Origin: Archaeoglobales archaeon | GTDB lineage: Archaea; Halobacteriota; Archaeoglobi; Archaeoglobales; Archaeoglobaceae | NCBI GenBank assembly: GCA_030055525.1 | Contig: JASFYJ010000002.1 | Span: 168,189-232,188 of the forward strand | DNA length: 64,000 nucleotides | Direction: 5' to 3' | In this document: piece by piece, positions 8,382 through 18,944 of the stretch | Position numbering within the stretch: position 1 is the stretch's first letter | Layout: each line of letters opens with the position of its first letter | The notes under the pieces: model-generated | Database searches by the model: none | The model's input: only the letters and a program-made list of their open reading frames with translations | Told to the model about the DNA's origin: nothing | Program-made: the position numbers and the translations under genes

Positions 8382-10220
8382 CTACACCTTCCCAACAGCT
8401 CCGGCTGGGCAAACTATCATGCACTGACCACACCTCAGGCACTTTTCAGCAATTATCTTGTGAGCATCACGCGGTTTACCCTCTATAGCTCCAGCAGGGC
8501 AGGATCTTAAGCAGGTTCCACAACCGTTGCATATACCGGGGTTTATGACATAAGTCACTAGCTTCTGACAGACTTTTGCTGGACAGTGCTTGCGTTCGAT
8601 GTGTTCCAAATATTCATGCTTAAAGTACTTCAAAGTTGAGATCACAGGATTCGGAGCGGTTCCACCTAAGGCGCAAAGACTCGTTTTCATTATAGATTCT
8701 CCAATCTCCTGTAAAGTTTCGAGATCTTCGATTTTACCTTCCCCTTCTTTTATTTTTCCAAGTATCTGGTTAAGTAGTTTTACACCTACCCTGCAGGGTA
8801 AGCATTTTCCGCAAGATTCGGCAAGTGTGAATCCTGTAAAGAAATGAGCTACATCGACCATGCACATCGAATCATCTATAACTACAAGACCACCAGATCC
8901 CATTATAGCTCCATACTGCTGTAGTGTTTCAAAATCGAGCTGAACGTCGAACAACTCCACAGGTATACATCCTCCACTCGGCCCGCCAGCCTGTACAGCC
9001 TTTATATTTTTACCCTCTTTGGCACCTCCAGCAAGATCATAGATGAGCCTCCTTATTGTAGTTCCTATTGGGACCTCATAAACTCCTGTTCTTTTTACCG
9101 ATCCAGTAACACAGAACATCTTCGTTCCACCGGTTCTTTCGGTTCCGTATTTTAAGAACTCTTCAACACCAAATTGGAAGATCGTAGCTACATGAGCTAG
9201 GGTCTCGACATTGTTCAGAATCGTTGGCTTTCCCCATAATCCCTTAACCGCAGGATATGGAGGTCTCTGGCGAGATCTGGATCTACCTTCAATTGCGGCA
9301 ATCAAAGCAGTTTCTTCACCGCAAACAAAAGCACCAGCACTTCTATACGTTACGATATCGAAGTTGAAATCTGTTCCAAGTATGTTTTTACCCAAAAATC
9401 CTTTTTCTCTTGCCTGCTGAACTGCTTTTGCCAATCTTTCAGCCATGAGCGGTTTTTCAGCTCTTACAAATATAACTCCGTTCGTCGCTCCAACAGCATA
9501 GCCGGCAATTATCAAGCCTTCAACTACTCTATGCGGATCAGATTCTGAAAGAAGTCTGTTCATGAAAGCTCCAGGATCACCCTCATCACCGTTGCAGATC
9601 ACGTACTTTACGTCACTCTTCTGCTGATAGCAGAGGTTCCATTTAAGCCAGGTAGGAAAACCAGCTCCACCTCTTCCTCGAAGTTTTGACCTCTTTATCT
9701 CTTCGATCACCTCTTCTCTTTTCATCTCCAAAGCTCTTTTAAGGCCTGAATACCCACCTGTAGCTATATAGTCCTCTATAGACTCAGGATCTATCAATCC
9801 ACAGTTTCTCGAAACGAACCTTACTTGGTACTTCCATGGATCAAGTTCGGTAAGCTCCTGCGGGGATTTTACGCCATCAACCTTAAACCTTACAGCCATC
9901 GCTTCTGAAAGATCGCCGTTAACATAGTTCTGGATTATCTCTTTTATTTTTGAGGCATTGTTTGGATCTACATTTCCATAGATTGCAGGTGGTAAGCCTT
10001 CCTTAGCGATCTCTATCCAAGGATCGATGAAACATTGACCCATACAACCTACTCTGTATATCTCCGCCTCTACTCCCAAAGACTCGATTGCGTTAACAAC
10101 AGCATCTCTCACAGAATTTACTCCTGCAGCTAAACTGCAGCTTGCAATCGGGATCCTAATCCTAAAGCCCTTTGGCCCGTAAATTATTTTCCTAGTCTTC
10201 TCATCTATTTTCAAACTCAT
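8382..10220 (-). CDS. NuoF/HoxF/HydB-like flavoprotein subunit with thioredoxin-like N-term and C-terminal 2x[4Fe-4S] domain
   Basis: LRGRGGAGFPTWLKW, CNGDEGDPGAFMNR, SAGAFVCGEETALI, ESCGKCLPCRVG...SLCALGGTAPNP; CNGCGTCLRSCPAGAI and CLRCGQCMIVCPAGAV at C-term. Confidence 0.95.
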   Translation of the reverse strand: MSLKIDEKTRKIIYGPKGFRIRIPIASCSLAAGVNSVRDAVVNAIESLGVEAEIYRVGCMGQCFIDPWIEIAKEGLPPAIYGNVDPNNASKIKEIIQNYVNGDLSEAMAVRFKVDGVKSPQELTELDPWKYQVRFVSRNCGLIDPESIEDYIATGGYSGLKRALEMKREEVIEEIKRSKLRGRGGAGFPTWLKWNLCYQQKSDVKYVICNGDEGDPGAFMNRLLSESDPHRVVEGLIIAGYAVGATNGVIFVRAEKPLMAERLAKAVQQAREKGFLGKNILGTDFNFDIVTYRSAGAFVCGEETALIAAIEGRSRSRQRPPYPAVKGLWGKPTILNNVETLAHVATIFQFGVEEFLKYGTERTGGTKMFCVTGSVKRTGVYEVPIGTTIRRLIYDLAGGAKEGKNIKAVQAGGPSGGCIPVELFDVQLDFETLQQYGAIMGSGGLVVIDDSMCMVDVAHFFTGFTLAESCGKCLPCRVGVKLLNQILGKIKEGEGKIEDLETLQEIGESIMKTSLCALGGTAPNPVISTLKYFKHEYLEHIERKHCPAKVCQKLVTYVINPGICNGCGTCLRSCPAGAIEGKPRDAHKIIAEKCLRCGQCMIVCPAGAVGKV

Positions 10221-10233
10221 AGCTCACTCCTCC

Positions 10234-10770
10234 TTACATTTCTTTTAGAGCCTGAGCTCTGTATTTTCTAACAAGTTTTCTGCCCTCAGAGGGTGTTAGT
10301 TTCCCATGAACGTATCTTTCTTTACCATCCGCCGACGTAACCATCGCAACCGGAGCGAGACTACAGCAACCAAAACATCTAGCAGGTTCTATAGTTATTG
10401 CCAGGTCGTCTGTTGTATGTTTATCTCCCTTCAGACCCATTGCATCTCTCATCGCTTCATACACAATTGCAGAACCGAGCAGATAGCATGCTGTACCAAA
10501 ACAGATTGAAACTATGTATCTACCAACGGGTTCAAGTCTAAATTGATGATAGAAGGTCGCTACGTTGATTATCTCTGCAATTGGCACTTCTATCTTTTCT
10601 GAAAGTGTTTCTAGTATATCTCTGGGTAAGTAATGGTATCTTAGCATCACTTCCTGTAGCATTGGTATTAACATCGATCGATCTTTTCCATACTTTTTAA
10701 CAAGTTCGCTTACAAAGGTATCGTCGTCCAATCTCTCCCGTGATCTTTCGAATTCACATTCCATGTCCAC
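10234..10770 (-). CDS. NuoE/HydC-like 24 kDa 2Fe-2S subunit
   Basis: ATFYHQFRLEPVGRYIVSICFGTACYLLGS ... ARCFGCCSLAPVAMV thioredoxin-like [2Fe-2S] motif. Confidence 0.95.
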   Translation of the reverse strand: MDMECEFERSRERLDDDTFVSELVKKYGKDRSMLIPMLQEVMLRYHYLPRDILETLSEKIEVPIAEIINVATFYHQFRLEPVGRYIVSICFGTACYLLGSAIVYEAMRDAMGLKGDKHTTDDLAITIEPARCFGCCSLAPVAMVTSADGKERYVHGKLTPSEGRKLVRKYRAQALKEM

Positions 10771-10987
10771 TACGACATTATTGTATTTTTAAACTTTTCA
10801 AAATTTGACCGGAGCAATTTTTTTCTGCAAAAATAATCGTTCTGAAATTTTACGGGGCTATTAAATATTAATGGTTTTCACGAAATCAAAAAAAGATTTA
10901 TATGTTTGTACGAATTTACACTATAAATTGGGGGGACACAGCTATCTAGAACTGATTTTGAAAAATTAAGGAAAAGGTTAAAATAAG

Positions 10988-11089
10988 TCCCGCCTCCCGG
11001 ATTCGAACCGGGGACCCCGGGATATCTGCCCCCTTGCAGGGACAGGGCAGACTACAGTCCCGCGCTCTCGACCACTGAGCTAAGGCGGG
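10988..11089 (-). tRNA. tRNA-Tyr (GTA) with 28-nt intron
   Basis: Minus strand CCCGCCTTAGCTCAGTGG...CGGGA-CTGTAG[intron]A-TCCCG...CCCGGTTCGAATCCGGGAGGCGGG(A); intron at plus coordinates 11024-11051, after position 37. Confidence 0.93.
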
Positions 11090-11196
11090 TTAAAGGCTAT
11101 AGCTAGTTCGACTTAAAAAATTTGTGGAACAAATTTTAAGTTGGTTCAAAGACAAAATTTAAATAAAAATACTTGCTATTTTTTTGGGTGATTTCA

Positions 11197-11553
11197 ATGA
11201 AAAAAAGGGTTCTTGTCGTTGAGGATGACTCGGCTGTTCTTGAAGCTGTTAGACTTATGCTTAAAGACGAATTTGAAGTGATAGTTGCAACAAACGGAAT
11301 TGAAGCTGTCAGAATCTACGAGGCATACAAACCAGATCTTGTTCTAATGGACATAATGCTACCCACCATGGATGGTGTTGAGGCTACGAAAGAGATAACA
11401 AAGAGAGACAAGAACGCTAAAATAGTGGCAGTTACAGCATATGCAACGAAACGTGGGAAAGAAATATTAGACGCCGGAGCAAAAGAGGTTGTAGAAAAAC
11501 CATTTACAAGGAAAAAATTGCTAGAAACTGTAAGGAAATATGCTGGAAGCTGA
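11197..11553 (+). CDS. CheY-like response regulator receiver protein
   Basis: VLVVEDDSAV, LVLMDIMLPTMDG, VTAYAT, KPF receiver motifs; start taken at MKKRVLVV rather than the ORF-track start 11173. Confidence 0.9.
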   Translation: MKKRVLVVEDDSAVLEAVRLMLKDEFEVIVATNGIEAVRIYEAYKPDLVLMDIMLPTMDGVEATKEITKRDKNAKIVAVTAYATKRGKEILDAGAKEVVEKPFTRKKLLETVRKYAGS

Positions 11554-12532
11554 ACTCATTAAACCTGAAGAATTGAACGAAATCGAGGCAAAAAGCGCTC
11601 TTTTTTTGGTTCCGGACTACATTCTAGCAGAATTTAAAAAAAGTTTTAATAAAATTAAGTCAAAAAATCTTTTCGGAGCTTCATTTCCGGCAATACTTTA
11701 CGATGGAGAAGTATATTTCGATAGATTACTAGCTTTGACATTCGATTTTGAAGTTAAGGGATTTAGAGGTTGTGAATTTCCGGAAGTTGATATTAAAGAT
11801 GCCGAAACGCTTTTGGTTTTTGGAGATGGAATGTGGAGCAACTTCGACGATATCCTAGAAAAAGTTTATCTGAAACTCGGGAATAAGGTTTCCTACCTAG
11901 GCGGTGGAGCAGGGAGCTTTTTATCTTCTACGAGCTATCTGTTCGATAAAAAAGGTTTCTTTTCTAAAGATGCCCTTTTTTTAGTTTTACCTTTTAAAAC
12001 CAACTTTGCCTACGACCACGGATGGGAAACTACAGGTTACAGCTTCATATCAACTAAAACTTCTGGTAGAAAGATCGAGGAGTTAGACTGGGTGGAGGCG
12101 TTCGAAACTTATCGTAGAACTTTGATGGAACTGGGCGTTGAATTATCCAAGGAAAACTTCTTCGAAATTTCGAAGTACTATCCCTTCGGTGTTATAAGAA
12201 TGAAGAAGCATGTAGTAAGAGATCCAATATATCTAGAGGGAAACTCGATTGTTTGTGCAGGGAAAGTTGCGCAGAATCAGATCTTGGATCTTCTTTATGG
12301 CGAGAAGGAGAAAATAATCGAAGCAGCTAAGAAATGTTGCGAGAAAATTGAAAATAGAGAGATAGTTTTTGACTGCGTTTCAAGGCAAATTTTTCTTGAA
12401 AAGGATTTTGAAAAAGAAAAAAAGCTTTTTAGAGGTTGTTTTGGAGCTTTGACAATTGGTGAGGTTGCGTGCAGTAAGGGGTTTGCGGAGATTCTGAACA
12501 AAACCGTAGTTATAGGTGAATTTTATGTATAA
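11540..12532 (+). CDS. FIST-domain sensory protein
   Basis: FIST-like motifs YLGGGAGS, HGWETTGYSF, YYPFGVIR; overlaps neighbouring signalling genes. Confidence 0.75.
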   Translation: MLEAELIKPEELNEIEAKSALFLVPDYILAEFKKSFNKIKSKNLFGASFPAILYDGEVYFDRLLALTFDFEVKGFRGCEFPEVDIKDAETLLVFGDGMWSNFDDILEKVYLKLGNKVSYLGGGAGSFLSSTSYLFDKKGFFSKDALFLVLPFKTNFAYDHGWETTGYSFISTKTSGRKIEELDWVEAFETYRRTLMELGVELSKENFFEISKYYPFGVIRMKKHVVRDPIYLEGNSIVCAGKVAQNQILDLLYGEKEKIIEAAKKCCEKIENREIVFDCVSRQIFLEKDFEKEKKLFRGCFGALTIGEVACSKGFAEILNKTVVIGEFYV

Positions 12533-13712
12533 AACAAAACTTTTTCTAAATTTGTATGAGCTTTCTAACATGATCCAGCCTAAGGATCCCAGAAGCTTGC
12601 TTTACGAGTTTGGCAGAGAGGTAATGTTAAGGTTCGATCTTGACTGTTTTTATGCCGAGATGCCAGCCTTAAAAATTTCCATAAAAATTCCAGAGGCAAT
12701 GGATTGTAGGAAAGAGAGCTTCTATGAAGGAAAGGCTGTAAAAATCTGGTTGAGTGGAGATGCTGACGAATATATTAAAAAAAGTCTTGAAAAAGTTTTT
12801 GAAAAGCTTGATTCGTTTCTTTTCTACCTACTTTATCAGGAAGTATGGAAAAAATTGCTTGAAAGTCATGAGGATATCTTTATTTTAGCAGACGAAGAGG
12901 GTAAAGTAGTAGAGATGAACAAAAGAGCATCCGAAGTATTTGGTTTATTGGATAAGATACCTGAAGAGTGCAAAAAGGATCTTTGCGAAAGAAACGGTAG
13001 AATTTACAGCATAAAATGGTACGATCTTGGTTTGTTCAAGGCTATAGTTGGGAGAGATGTGACTCAGATCGAAAAGGAAAGACTATTCCTCAAGGAGTTG
13101 AAAAGCATACTGGAGTTGATAAACAGAACTATGAGGCACGACATTACGAACGCCTTAACTTCCTCGATAGCTTTCTTGGAGATCTTTGAAGATACCAAAA
13201 ACCCAAATTTGCTTAAAAACGTCAGAAAGTCGCTAGACAGATGCTTGGATATAATCAAAAACATGCGAGCTTTCGAAGAATCCATAAGAAAGGGTGAAAT
13301 CAAAGCTCTAGATGTTGTTGAAGTTGTAAGAAGCGTTTTGAAGAACTTCGAGTTTAATATAGAAGTTCTTGTAGAAGATGAATGTAAAGTCATCGCCGAT
13401 GAGGGGCTTTATACGGTAATCGAAAACATAGTACAGAATGCGATACAGCACAGCAACACTGACAAGATAACGATAAAAATCAAAAAAATTAATGACGTCT
13501 GTGAAATCTCAATAGCAGACTATGGAAAGGGGATTCCGGATGAAATAAAGGAAAAGATATTCGAGGAGGGTTTTAGCTATGGCGAAAAAGCGCAGAGCGG
13601 TTGGGGACTGTTTGTCGTTAAGCAGCTAGTCCATAGATATCATGGAGAGGTTTTTGTTGAAGATAACATCCCAAGGGGAGCCAAGTTCGTGATAAGACTT
13701 AAGTGCGTTTAA
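12516..13712 (+). CDS. PAS-containing sensor histidine kinase
   Basis: MRHDITNALTSS (H box), VIENIVQNAIQHS (N box), DYGKGIPDEIKEKIFEEGFS, GWGLFVVKQLV. Confidence 0.92.
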   Translation: MNFMYKTKLFLNLYELSNMIQPKDPRSLLYEFGREVMLRFDLDCFYAEMPALKISIKIPEAMDCRKESFYEGKAVKIWLSGDADEYIKKSLEKVFEKLDSFLFYLLYQEVWKKLLESHEDIFILADEEGKVVEMNKRASEVFGLLDKIPEECKKDLCERNGRIYSIKWYDLGLFKAIVGRDVTQIEKERLFLKELKSILELINRTMRHDITNALTSSIAFLEIFEDTKNPNLLKNVRKSLDRCLDIIKNMRAFEESIRKGEIKALDVVEVVRSVLKNFEFNIEVLVEDECKVIADEGLYTVIENIVQNAIQHSNTDKITIKIKKINDVCEISIADYGKGIPDEIKEKIFEEGFSYGEKAQSGWGLFVVKQLVHRYHGEVFVEDNIPRGAKFVIRLKCV

Positions 13713-13714
13713 AA

Positions 13715-15310
13715 TTAATTTTTATTTTTTGACTTTTTGTAATCCAAAGCTGCTTTTACGAATCCCAGAAAGGCTGGAGATGGAGAAAGTGGACGAGATT
13801 TAAATTCTGGGTGGAATTGAGTTGCAAAAAAGAACTTGTGAGATGGTAATTCGATAATCTCAGCCAAATTTGATTCAGAAAACCCGCTAAATACTAGTCC
13901 TTGTCTTTCAAGCAAGCTTATGTAAGATGAATTCACTTCATACCTGTGCCTGTGTCTCTCATATATAACCTCTTTTCTGTAAAGTCTGTGAGCGACAGTG
14001 CCGGGCTTCAAGATTATTTTTTCCTCTCCAAGCCTCATTGTCCCTCCGAGTTCTTTCACTCCCCTCTGTTCAGGCAGGAGATCTATAACGGGATTCTCTG
14101 TTTCAGCAATTTCACTACTGTTTGCATCCTTTATTCCAGCTACGTTCCTTGCGAATTCAACTATTGCGAGCTGGAATCCAAAACATATTCCAAGGAACGG
14201 TATATTATTTTCTCTCGCATATTTTATTGCTCTTATCTTACCCTCAGCCCCCCTCTTCCCAAATCCTCCGGGCACAAGGATACCATCTACTTCAAAGACA
14301 ACATCTCCTATTTTCTCCAGATCTTCACAATCAACCCATATGCAGTTTACTCTACATCCATTTTCAACTCCTGCATGTCTTAAAGCTTCTCTGATGCTAA
14401 GATAAGCATCTCTAACGTCAACGTATTTGCCTACGATCGCTATGGCTACATCCTCTCTTAAGCTCTTCAACCTATTTACGAATTCTACCCAGCGTCCATT
14501 TTCTTCTTTGTAACTAAGTCTCAGCTTCTTTGAGATGTAAAGATCGAGTTTTTCTCTCTTAAATATCAGCGGAACCTCGTATATATCTTCAACGTCCTCG
14601 TTGCTTATAACTGCCTCAACCGGAACGTTGCAGAAGAGAGATATCTTCCTCTTTGTTGAATCTTTAAGTCTCTCCTTGCACCTTCCAACTATAACATCAG
14701 GATGCAAGCCGAGCTCTCTCAACTCCTTAACGCTATGCTGTGTTGGCTTTGTTTTTTGCTCTCCATTTAAATCGATTGGAACTAATGTAACGTGGACAAG
14801 CAGAAAATCTTCCTCTTTTTCTTCATTGTGGATCTGTCTTATCGCTTCCAAGAAGGGCATGCTCTCTATATCTCCAACTGTCCCTCCAACTTCGATCAAA
14901 CAAATGTCTGCGTTGTTTTTCTTTGCAACGTTCCTTATCCAAGCTTTTATTTCATCCGTTACGTGAGGTATAATCTGAACAGTCTGGCCTAAATATTCTC
15001 CAGCTCTTTCTTTCTGAATTACTAATCTGTATATCTTACCTGTAGTAATGTTGTGTTCCCCTGTTAGTTCAACATCTATGAATCTCTCGTAATGCCCCAA
15101 ATCTAGATCAACTTCCGTTCCATCTTTAAGTACAAAAACTTCACCATGCTGGAACGGATTCATCGTTCCGGCATCGATGTTTATGTATGGGTCGATCTTT
15201 ATTGGAACCACCCTGTAGCCCATGTCCACTAGTATCCTACCGATCGATGCGGATGTTATTCCCTTGCCAAGACCACTCATAACTCCGCCGGTGATAACGA
15301 TGTACTTCAT
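13715..15310 (-). CDS. pyrG: CTP synthase
   Basis: [28 protein letters not shown]-term; GATase domain [10 protein letters not shown]. Confidence 0.98.
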   Translation of the reverse strand: MKYIVITGGVMSGLGKGITSASIGRILVDMGYRVVPIKIDPYINIDAGTMNPFQHGEVFVLKDGTEVDLDLGHYERFIDVELTGEHNITTGKIYRLVIQKERAGEYLGQTVQIIPHVTDEIKAWIRNVAKKNNADICLIEVGGTVGDIESMPFLEAIRQIHNEEKEEDFLLVHVTLVPIDLNGEQKTKPTQHSVKELRELGLHPDVIVGRCKERLKDSTKRKISLFCNVPVEAVISNEDVEDIYEVPLIFKREKLDLYISKKLRLSYKEENGRWVEFVNRLKSLREDVAIAIVGKYVDVRDAYLSIREALRHAGVENGCRVNCIWVDCEDLEKIGDVVFEVDGILVPGGFGKRGAEGKIRAIKYARENNIPFLGICFGFQLAIVEFARNVAGIKDANSSEIAETENPVIDLLPEQRGVKELGGTMRLGEEKIILKPGTVAHRLYRKEVIYERHRHRYEVNSSYISLLERQGLVFSGFSESNLAEIIELPSHKFFFATQFHPEFKSRPLSPSPAFLGFVKAALDYKKSKNKN

Positions 15311-15486
15311 TTGAGATCCTCCGGGAGAAGGTAGGGAATTCCTTCTTCGATTTTAAAAATTGATCCGCAGCCTTTACAAATTAGCTTTCCAGTCAAAATC
15401 TCATCTTCGTTTTCCTCATCAATAGATACCTCAAAATCACCTTTACATTTGGGGCAACAGATTATTTCGAGCAGTTTCCTTCTCAT
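15307..15486 (-). CDS. Trm112-family zinc-binding protein (59 aa, not in ORF track)
   Basis: Minus-strand translation [59 protein letters not shown]. Confidence 0.85.
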   Translation of the reverse strand: MRRKLLEIICCPKCKGDFEVSIDEENEDEILTGKLICKGCGSIFKIEEGIPYLLPEDLK

Positions 15487-15559
15487 AACTCATGAATGAC
15501 ATCAGGGAGATAAACTTTTTGCGAAAACGTTTAAATCTCATGCCAACATCAGAGCGAGG

Positions 15560-16762
15560 ATGAATCCAAAGCTCCAACTCTCAATGGCATTAAGCATGAC
15601 TTTGCCTTGGATTCTGTCTCTGGCGTTCTCTGTGCACTATTTACCGGAACTCGAGGCCTTTTTAGCTGGTTTAGCAGTTGTTGGTGCAGCTTTTTTAATA
15701 TCTTGGGCTGCTGAAACTGCAGAGATGGATATACCTAGATCTTTCAGCTTGGCTATCGTTGCTTTACTTGCCATACTACCTGAATATGCAGTTGACGCTT
15801 ATTTTGCTTGGATGGCTGGAAAAGTTGGCGGAGACTATGTACATTATGCAACAGCAAACATGACTGGTGCAAATAGATTACTTATAGGTGTTGGCTGGAG
15901 TTTTGTGGCGATAACGGCTATTTACAGATTGAGAAAAGAGCTTAAAAAGAGTGAACTTGAACTTGATGATAGTTTAAATCTTGAAATAATTTTCTTATTG
16001 GCTGCGACGCTATACTCATTTAAGATACCGCTTACAGGAGAGATATCTGCCATAGATAGTCTCTTTCTAGTGTCCATGTACGTATTGTATCTATTTACTG
16101 CTATAAAATCAGAAAAAGAAGAATTTGAAGTCGTTGGCGTGCCCTGCTATCTATGCAGCTTTAGAAAAGAGAGAAGAAGAGCAACTGTGTTCATGATGTT
16201 TCTATACGCTGGTTTTGTAATCCTGATGAGCGTTGAGGCTTTTGCAGAAGGTCTGATTGGAACAGCAAGAAATTTGGGTATTGACGAATTTATAGTTGTG
16301 CAGTGGATTGCTCCACTTGCAAGTGAAGCTCCAGAGTTTATTGTAGCAATATATTTGGCAAACAGACTTCGAGTTTCTGCAAGTATTAACGCATTGATCT
16401 CTTCAAAAGTGAACCAGTGGAGCCTCTTGATTGGTACAATAGCTGTTATATACAGTATCTCTCTCCTCGAACTGAAGTCGCTACCTCTAGATGATAGGCA
16501 AAAGGAGGAGTTCTTGCTAACTGCCGCTCAATCACTCTTTGGGCTAGCTATAATAGTTGATAAGCGTATCAACCTTTTCGAGGCGTTAGCTCTACTGTTC
16601 TTGTTCCTAATTCAACTCGTCTTTCCATCAGTTTCAATGAGATATATAATAAGTTTCTTATACATAGCAATTGCAATCCCAATCATGCTGAGGAAATCAA
16701 GTGAGGTGATAAAAGCCTTAGATTATGTTTCAAAAGTTGCAAAGAAATCGAAAAGAGATTAA
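15560..16762 (+). CDS. Sodium/calcium exchanger-family (CaCA) integral membrane protein
   Basis: Multi-TM; duplicated motifs ALLAILPEYAVDAY and PLASEAPEFIVAIYLA resembling CaCA alpha repeats. Confidence 0.8.
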   Translation: MNPKLQLSMALSMTLPWILSLAFSVHYLPELEAFLAGLAVVGAAFLISWAAETAEMDIPRSFSLAIVALLAILPEYAVDAYFAWMAGKVGGDYVHYATANMTGANRLLIGVGWSFVAITAIYRLRKELKKSELELDDSLNLEIIFLLAATLYSFKIPLTGEISAIDSLFLVSMYVLYLFTAIKSEKEEFEVVGVPCYLCSFRKERRRATVFMMFLYAGFVILMSVEAFAEGLIGTARNLGIDEFIVVQWIAPLASEAPEFIVAIYLANRLRVSASINALISSKVNQWSLLIGTIAVIYSISLLELKSLPLDDRQKEEFLLTAAQSLFGLAIIVDKRINLFEALALLFLFLIQLVFPSVSMRYIISFLYIAIAIPIMLRKSSEVIKALDYVSKVAKKSKRD

Positions 16763-16767
16763 AAAAT

Positions 16768-18426
16768 TTAGTCTGAATCTGAGGAGGAGCTCTCCTCTTC
16801 TTCTTCACCACTCTTGCTTTCAGTCTTCTCGCTACCGCCTTTTTCGCCACCCTTCGCTGCGATCACATCATCAATTCTTAGGATCATTATTGCTACTTCT
16901 GTAGCGCTACTTATTGCTTGGGTTTTCACTTTAAGTGGCTCGATTACACCTTTTGCGAACATGTCTGCTGCTTTGCCAGAGAAGACGTCTACACCATATG
17001 TGGTTTTTCCTTCTCCATGAGCTTTCCTGAGCTCCACCAGTATATCTATTGCATCAAGTCCTGCATTCTCAGCTAGAGACCTTGGAATCACTTCCAAAGC
17101 TGATGCAAAAGCTTCTGCAGCTAGCTGTTCTCTGCCACCAAGCGTTGGCGCCCATTCCCTTAGCCTCAAGCTGACTTCGATCTCTGGTGCTCCACCACCA
17201 GCAACGACTTTGCCACTTTCAATTGTACTCTTAACGACCTTTATCGCATCGGTGATGTTTCTCTCTACCTCATCAACCACATGTTCGCTTCCACCCCTCA
17301 CCAGTATCGTTACAGCCTTTGGATTCTTGCATCCTGTAACGAAAACCATCTTTTCATCGCCGACCTTTCTTTCTTCGACAAGCTCAGCTTCTCCAAGATC
17401 CTCCGGCTTTATATCTCTGAGATCTGTGAGTATCTTCGCTCCAGTAGCCTTCGCAAGCTTTTCAATATCGCTCTGCTTAACCCTCCTAACTGCAAGAATT
17501 CCGGCTTTTGCCAAGTAGTACTGTGCAAGGTCATCTATTCCCTTCTGGCAGAAAACGACGTTTGCACCAGCTTTCGCTATCTTGTCTACCATCTCTTTGA
17601 CCATCCTCTCTTCCTGCTCCACGAACAACTTTATCTGATCTGGATCTGTAATCCTTATCTCTGCATCAATTTCCGTCTCTTTAACTTCCAAGGCTGCTTT
17701 CAAAACGGCAATCTTTGCATTCTTAACCCTTTTCGGCATCCCTGGATGCACAACTTCTTTATCGATCACTATGCCATCTACGAGCATTGTATCCTGAACG
17801 CTTCCACCCTGTCTCTTTTCAAGCTTTATGTTGTCTTCATCTACGTAGTACTTTCCATCCTTCTTTTCGGCAACCTTTCTTACAGCTTCAACCACTAAGC
17901 TTGCTAGCTTGCTAACCGCAAGTTCGGAATGCTTGCCTGTGATAGCAGTTGCAGCTACCTTCTTGAGCATCTCAACATCATTTGCATCAACCGTAATAGC
18001 GATATTGTTGAGTATCTCTATCGCTTTAGCTGCAGCTAATCTGTAACCTCTTGTAATAGCTGTTGGATGAATATCCTGATCAAGCAACTCCTCAGCCTTC
18101 TTCAGCAACTCCCCAGCTATAACAACAGCTGTAGTTGTACCGTCTCCAACCTCGTTGTCTTGCGTTTTTGCAACCTCTATCACCATCTTAGCAGCTGGAT
18201 GTTCAACGTCCATCTCCTTCAGGATTGTAACTCCATCGTTCGTGATAACAACATCTCCAAGGCTATCTACAAGCATCTTGTCCATCCCTTTAGGCCCAAG
18301 GGTGCTCCTTACAGCTTCAGCAATAACCCTTGCAGCCATTATGTTCATCCTCTGCGCATCTCTACCAACTGTCCTCTGCGTACCTTCCTTCAGTATCAAC
18401 ACAGGTGTACCCTGCAGCGTAGCCAT
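16768..18426 (-). CDS. ths: Thermosome subunit (group II chaperonin)
   Basis: [52 protein letters not shown]-like, [10 protein letters not shown]. Confidence 0.98.
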   Translation of the reverse strand: MATLQGTPVLILKEGTQRTVGRDAQRMNIMAARVIAEAVRSTLGPKGMDKMLVDSLGDVVITNDGVTILKEMDVEHPAAKMVIEVAKTQDNEVGDGTTTAVVIAGELLKKAEELLDQDIHPTAITRGYRLAAAKAIEILNNIAITVDANDVEMLKKVAATAITGKHSELAVSKLASLVVEAVRKVAEKKDGKYYVDEDNIKLEKRQGGSVQDTMLVDGIVIDKEVVHPGMPKRVKNAKIAVLKAALEVKETEIDAEIRITDPDQIKLFVEQEERMVKEMVDKIAKAGANVVFCQKGIDDLAQYYLAKAGILAVRRVKQSDIEKLAKATGAKILTDLRDIKPEDLGEAELVEERKVGDEKMVFVTGCKNPKAVTILVRGGSEHVVDEVERNITDAIKVVKSTIESGKVVAGGGAPEIEVSLRLREWAPTLGGREQLAAEAFASALEVIPRSLAENAGLDAIDILVELRKAHGEGKTTYGVDVFSGKAADMFAKGVIEPLKVKTQAISSATEVAIMILRIDDVIAAKGGEKGGSEKTESKSGEEEEESSSSDSD

Positions 18427-18463
18427 TCAACCACCTCCTGCAGATTTGAGTGGATAGGTACTT

Positions 18464-18479
18464 CTATATAAGGGTTTCG
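18464..18479 (-). promoter_or_regulatory. BRE/TATA promoter element of thermosome gene
   Basis: Minus strand CGAAACCCTTATATAG, about 38 nt upstream of the start codon, with GGAGGTGG RBS near the ATG. Confidence 0.6.
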
Positions 18480-18501
18480 TGACAAAGTGTAGCAGTAAAA
18501 G

Positions 18502-18852
18502 TTAGGTTTTACCTGTAACGTTTTTTATAGCTTCAATAACTTCTCTCCTTGTGAAAGGTTTCTTTAATATAAAATCTGCTCCAGCTTCAAGGATCTGATC
18601 GCCTTTTGCCGTAGCATAAGCTGTAATCGCTATGATCTTTACATTTGGGTCTATTTTCTTTATCTCTGCTGTGGCCTTTATCCCATCCATAAGCGGCATC
18701 ATGATATCCATGAGTACAACTTCTGGTCTCTCTTCACAGAAAATTTTTATAGCTTCTCTTCCATTAGATGCCTCAACAATAACGTAGTTTTTAAGCATGA
18801 TCTTAAGGATCTCGCGCATTGCTATTTCATCGTCCACAATGAGTATCTTCAT
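18502..18852 (-). CDS. CheY-like response regulator receiver protein
   Basis: ILIVDDEIAMREIL, VVLMDIMMPLMDG, AITAYAT, KKPF. Confidence 0.9.
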   Translation of the reverse strand: MKILIVDDEIAMREILKIMLKNYVIVEASNGREAIKIFCEERPEVVLMDIMMPLMDGIKATAEIKKIDPNVKIIAITAYATAKGDQILEAGADFILKKPFTRREVIEAIKNVTGKT

Positions 18853-18944
18853 GTTAGCAGTTAGATGTTTAGATTTGAAATATTTTGTTAAACAGTATTT
18901 CTCACTAAAATTTATATTGATAATAAAAGATTGAGTTTGTATCG

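Noticed and set aside
10920-10975. Possible 13-aa leader peptide or small RNA (TTGGGGGGACACAGC...) upstream of tRNA-Tyr
   Set aside because: A TATA-like stretch precedes it, but the reading frame is too short and no structure or conservation can be shown.
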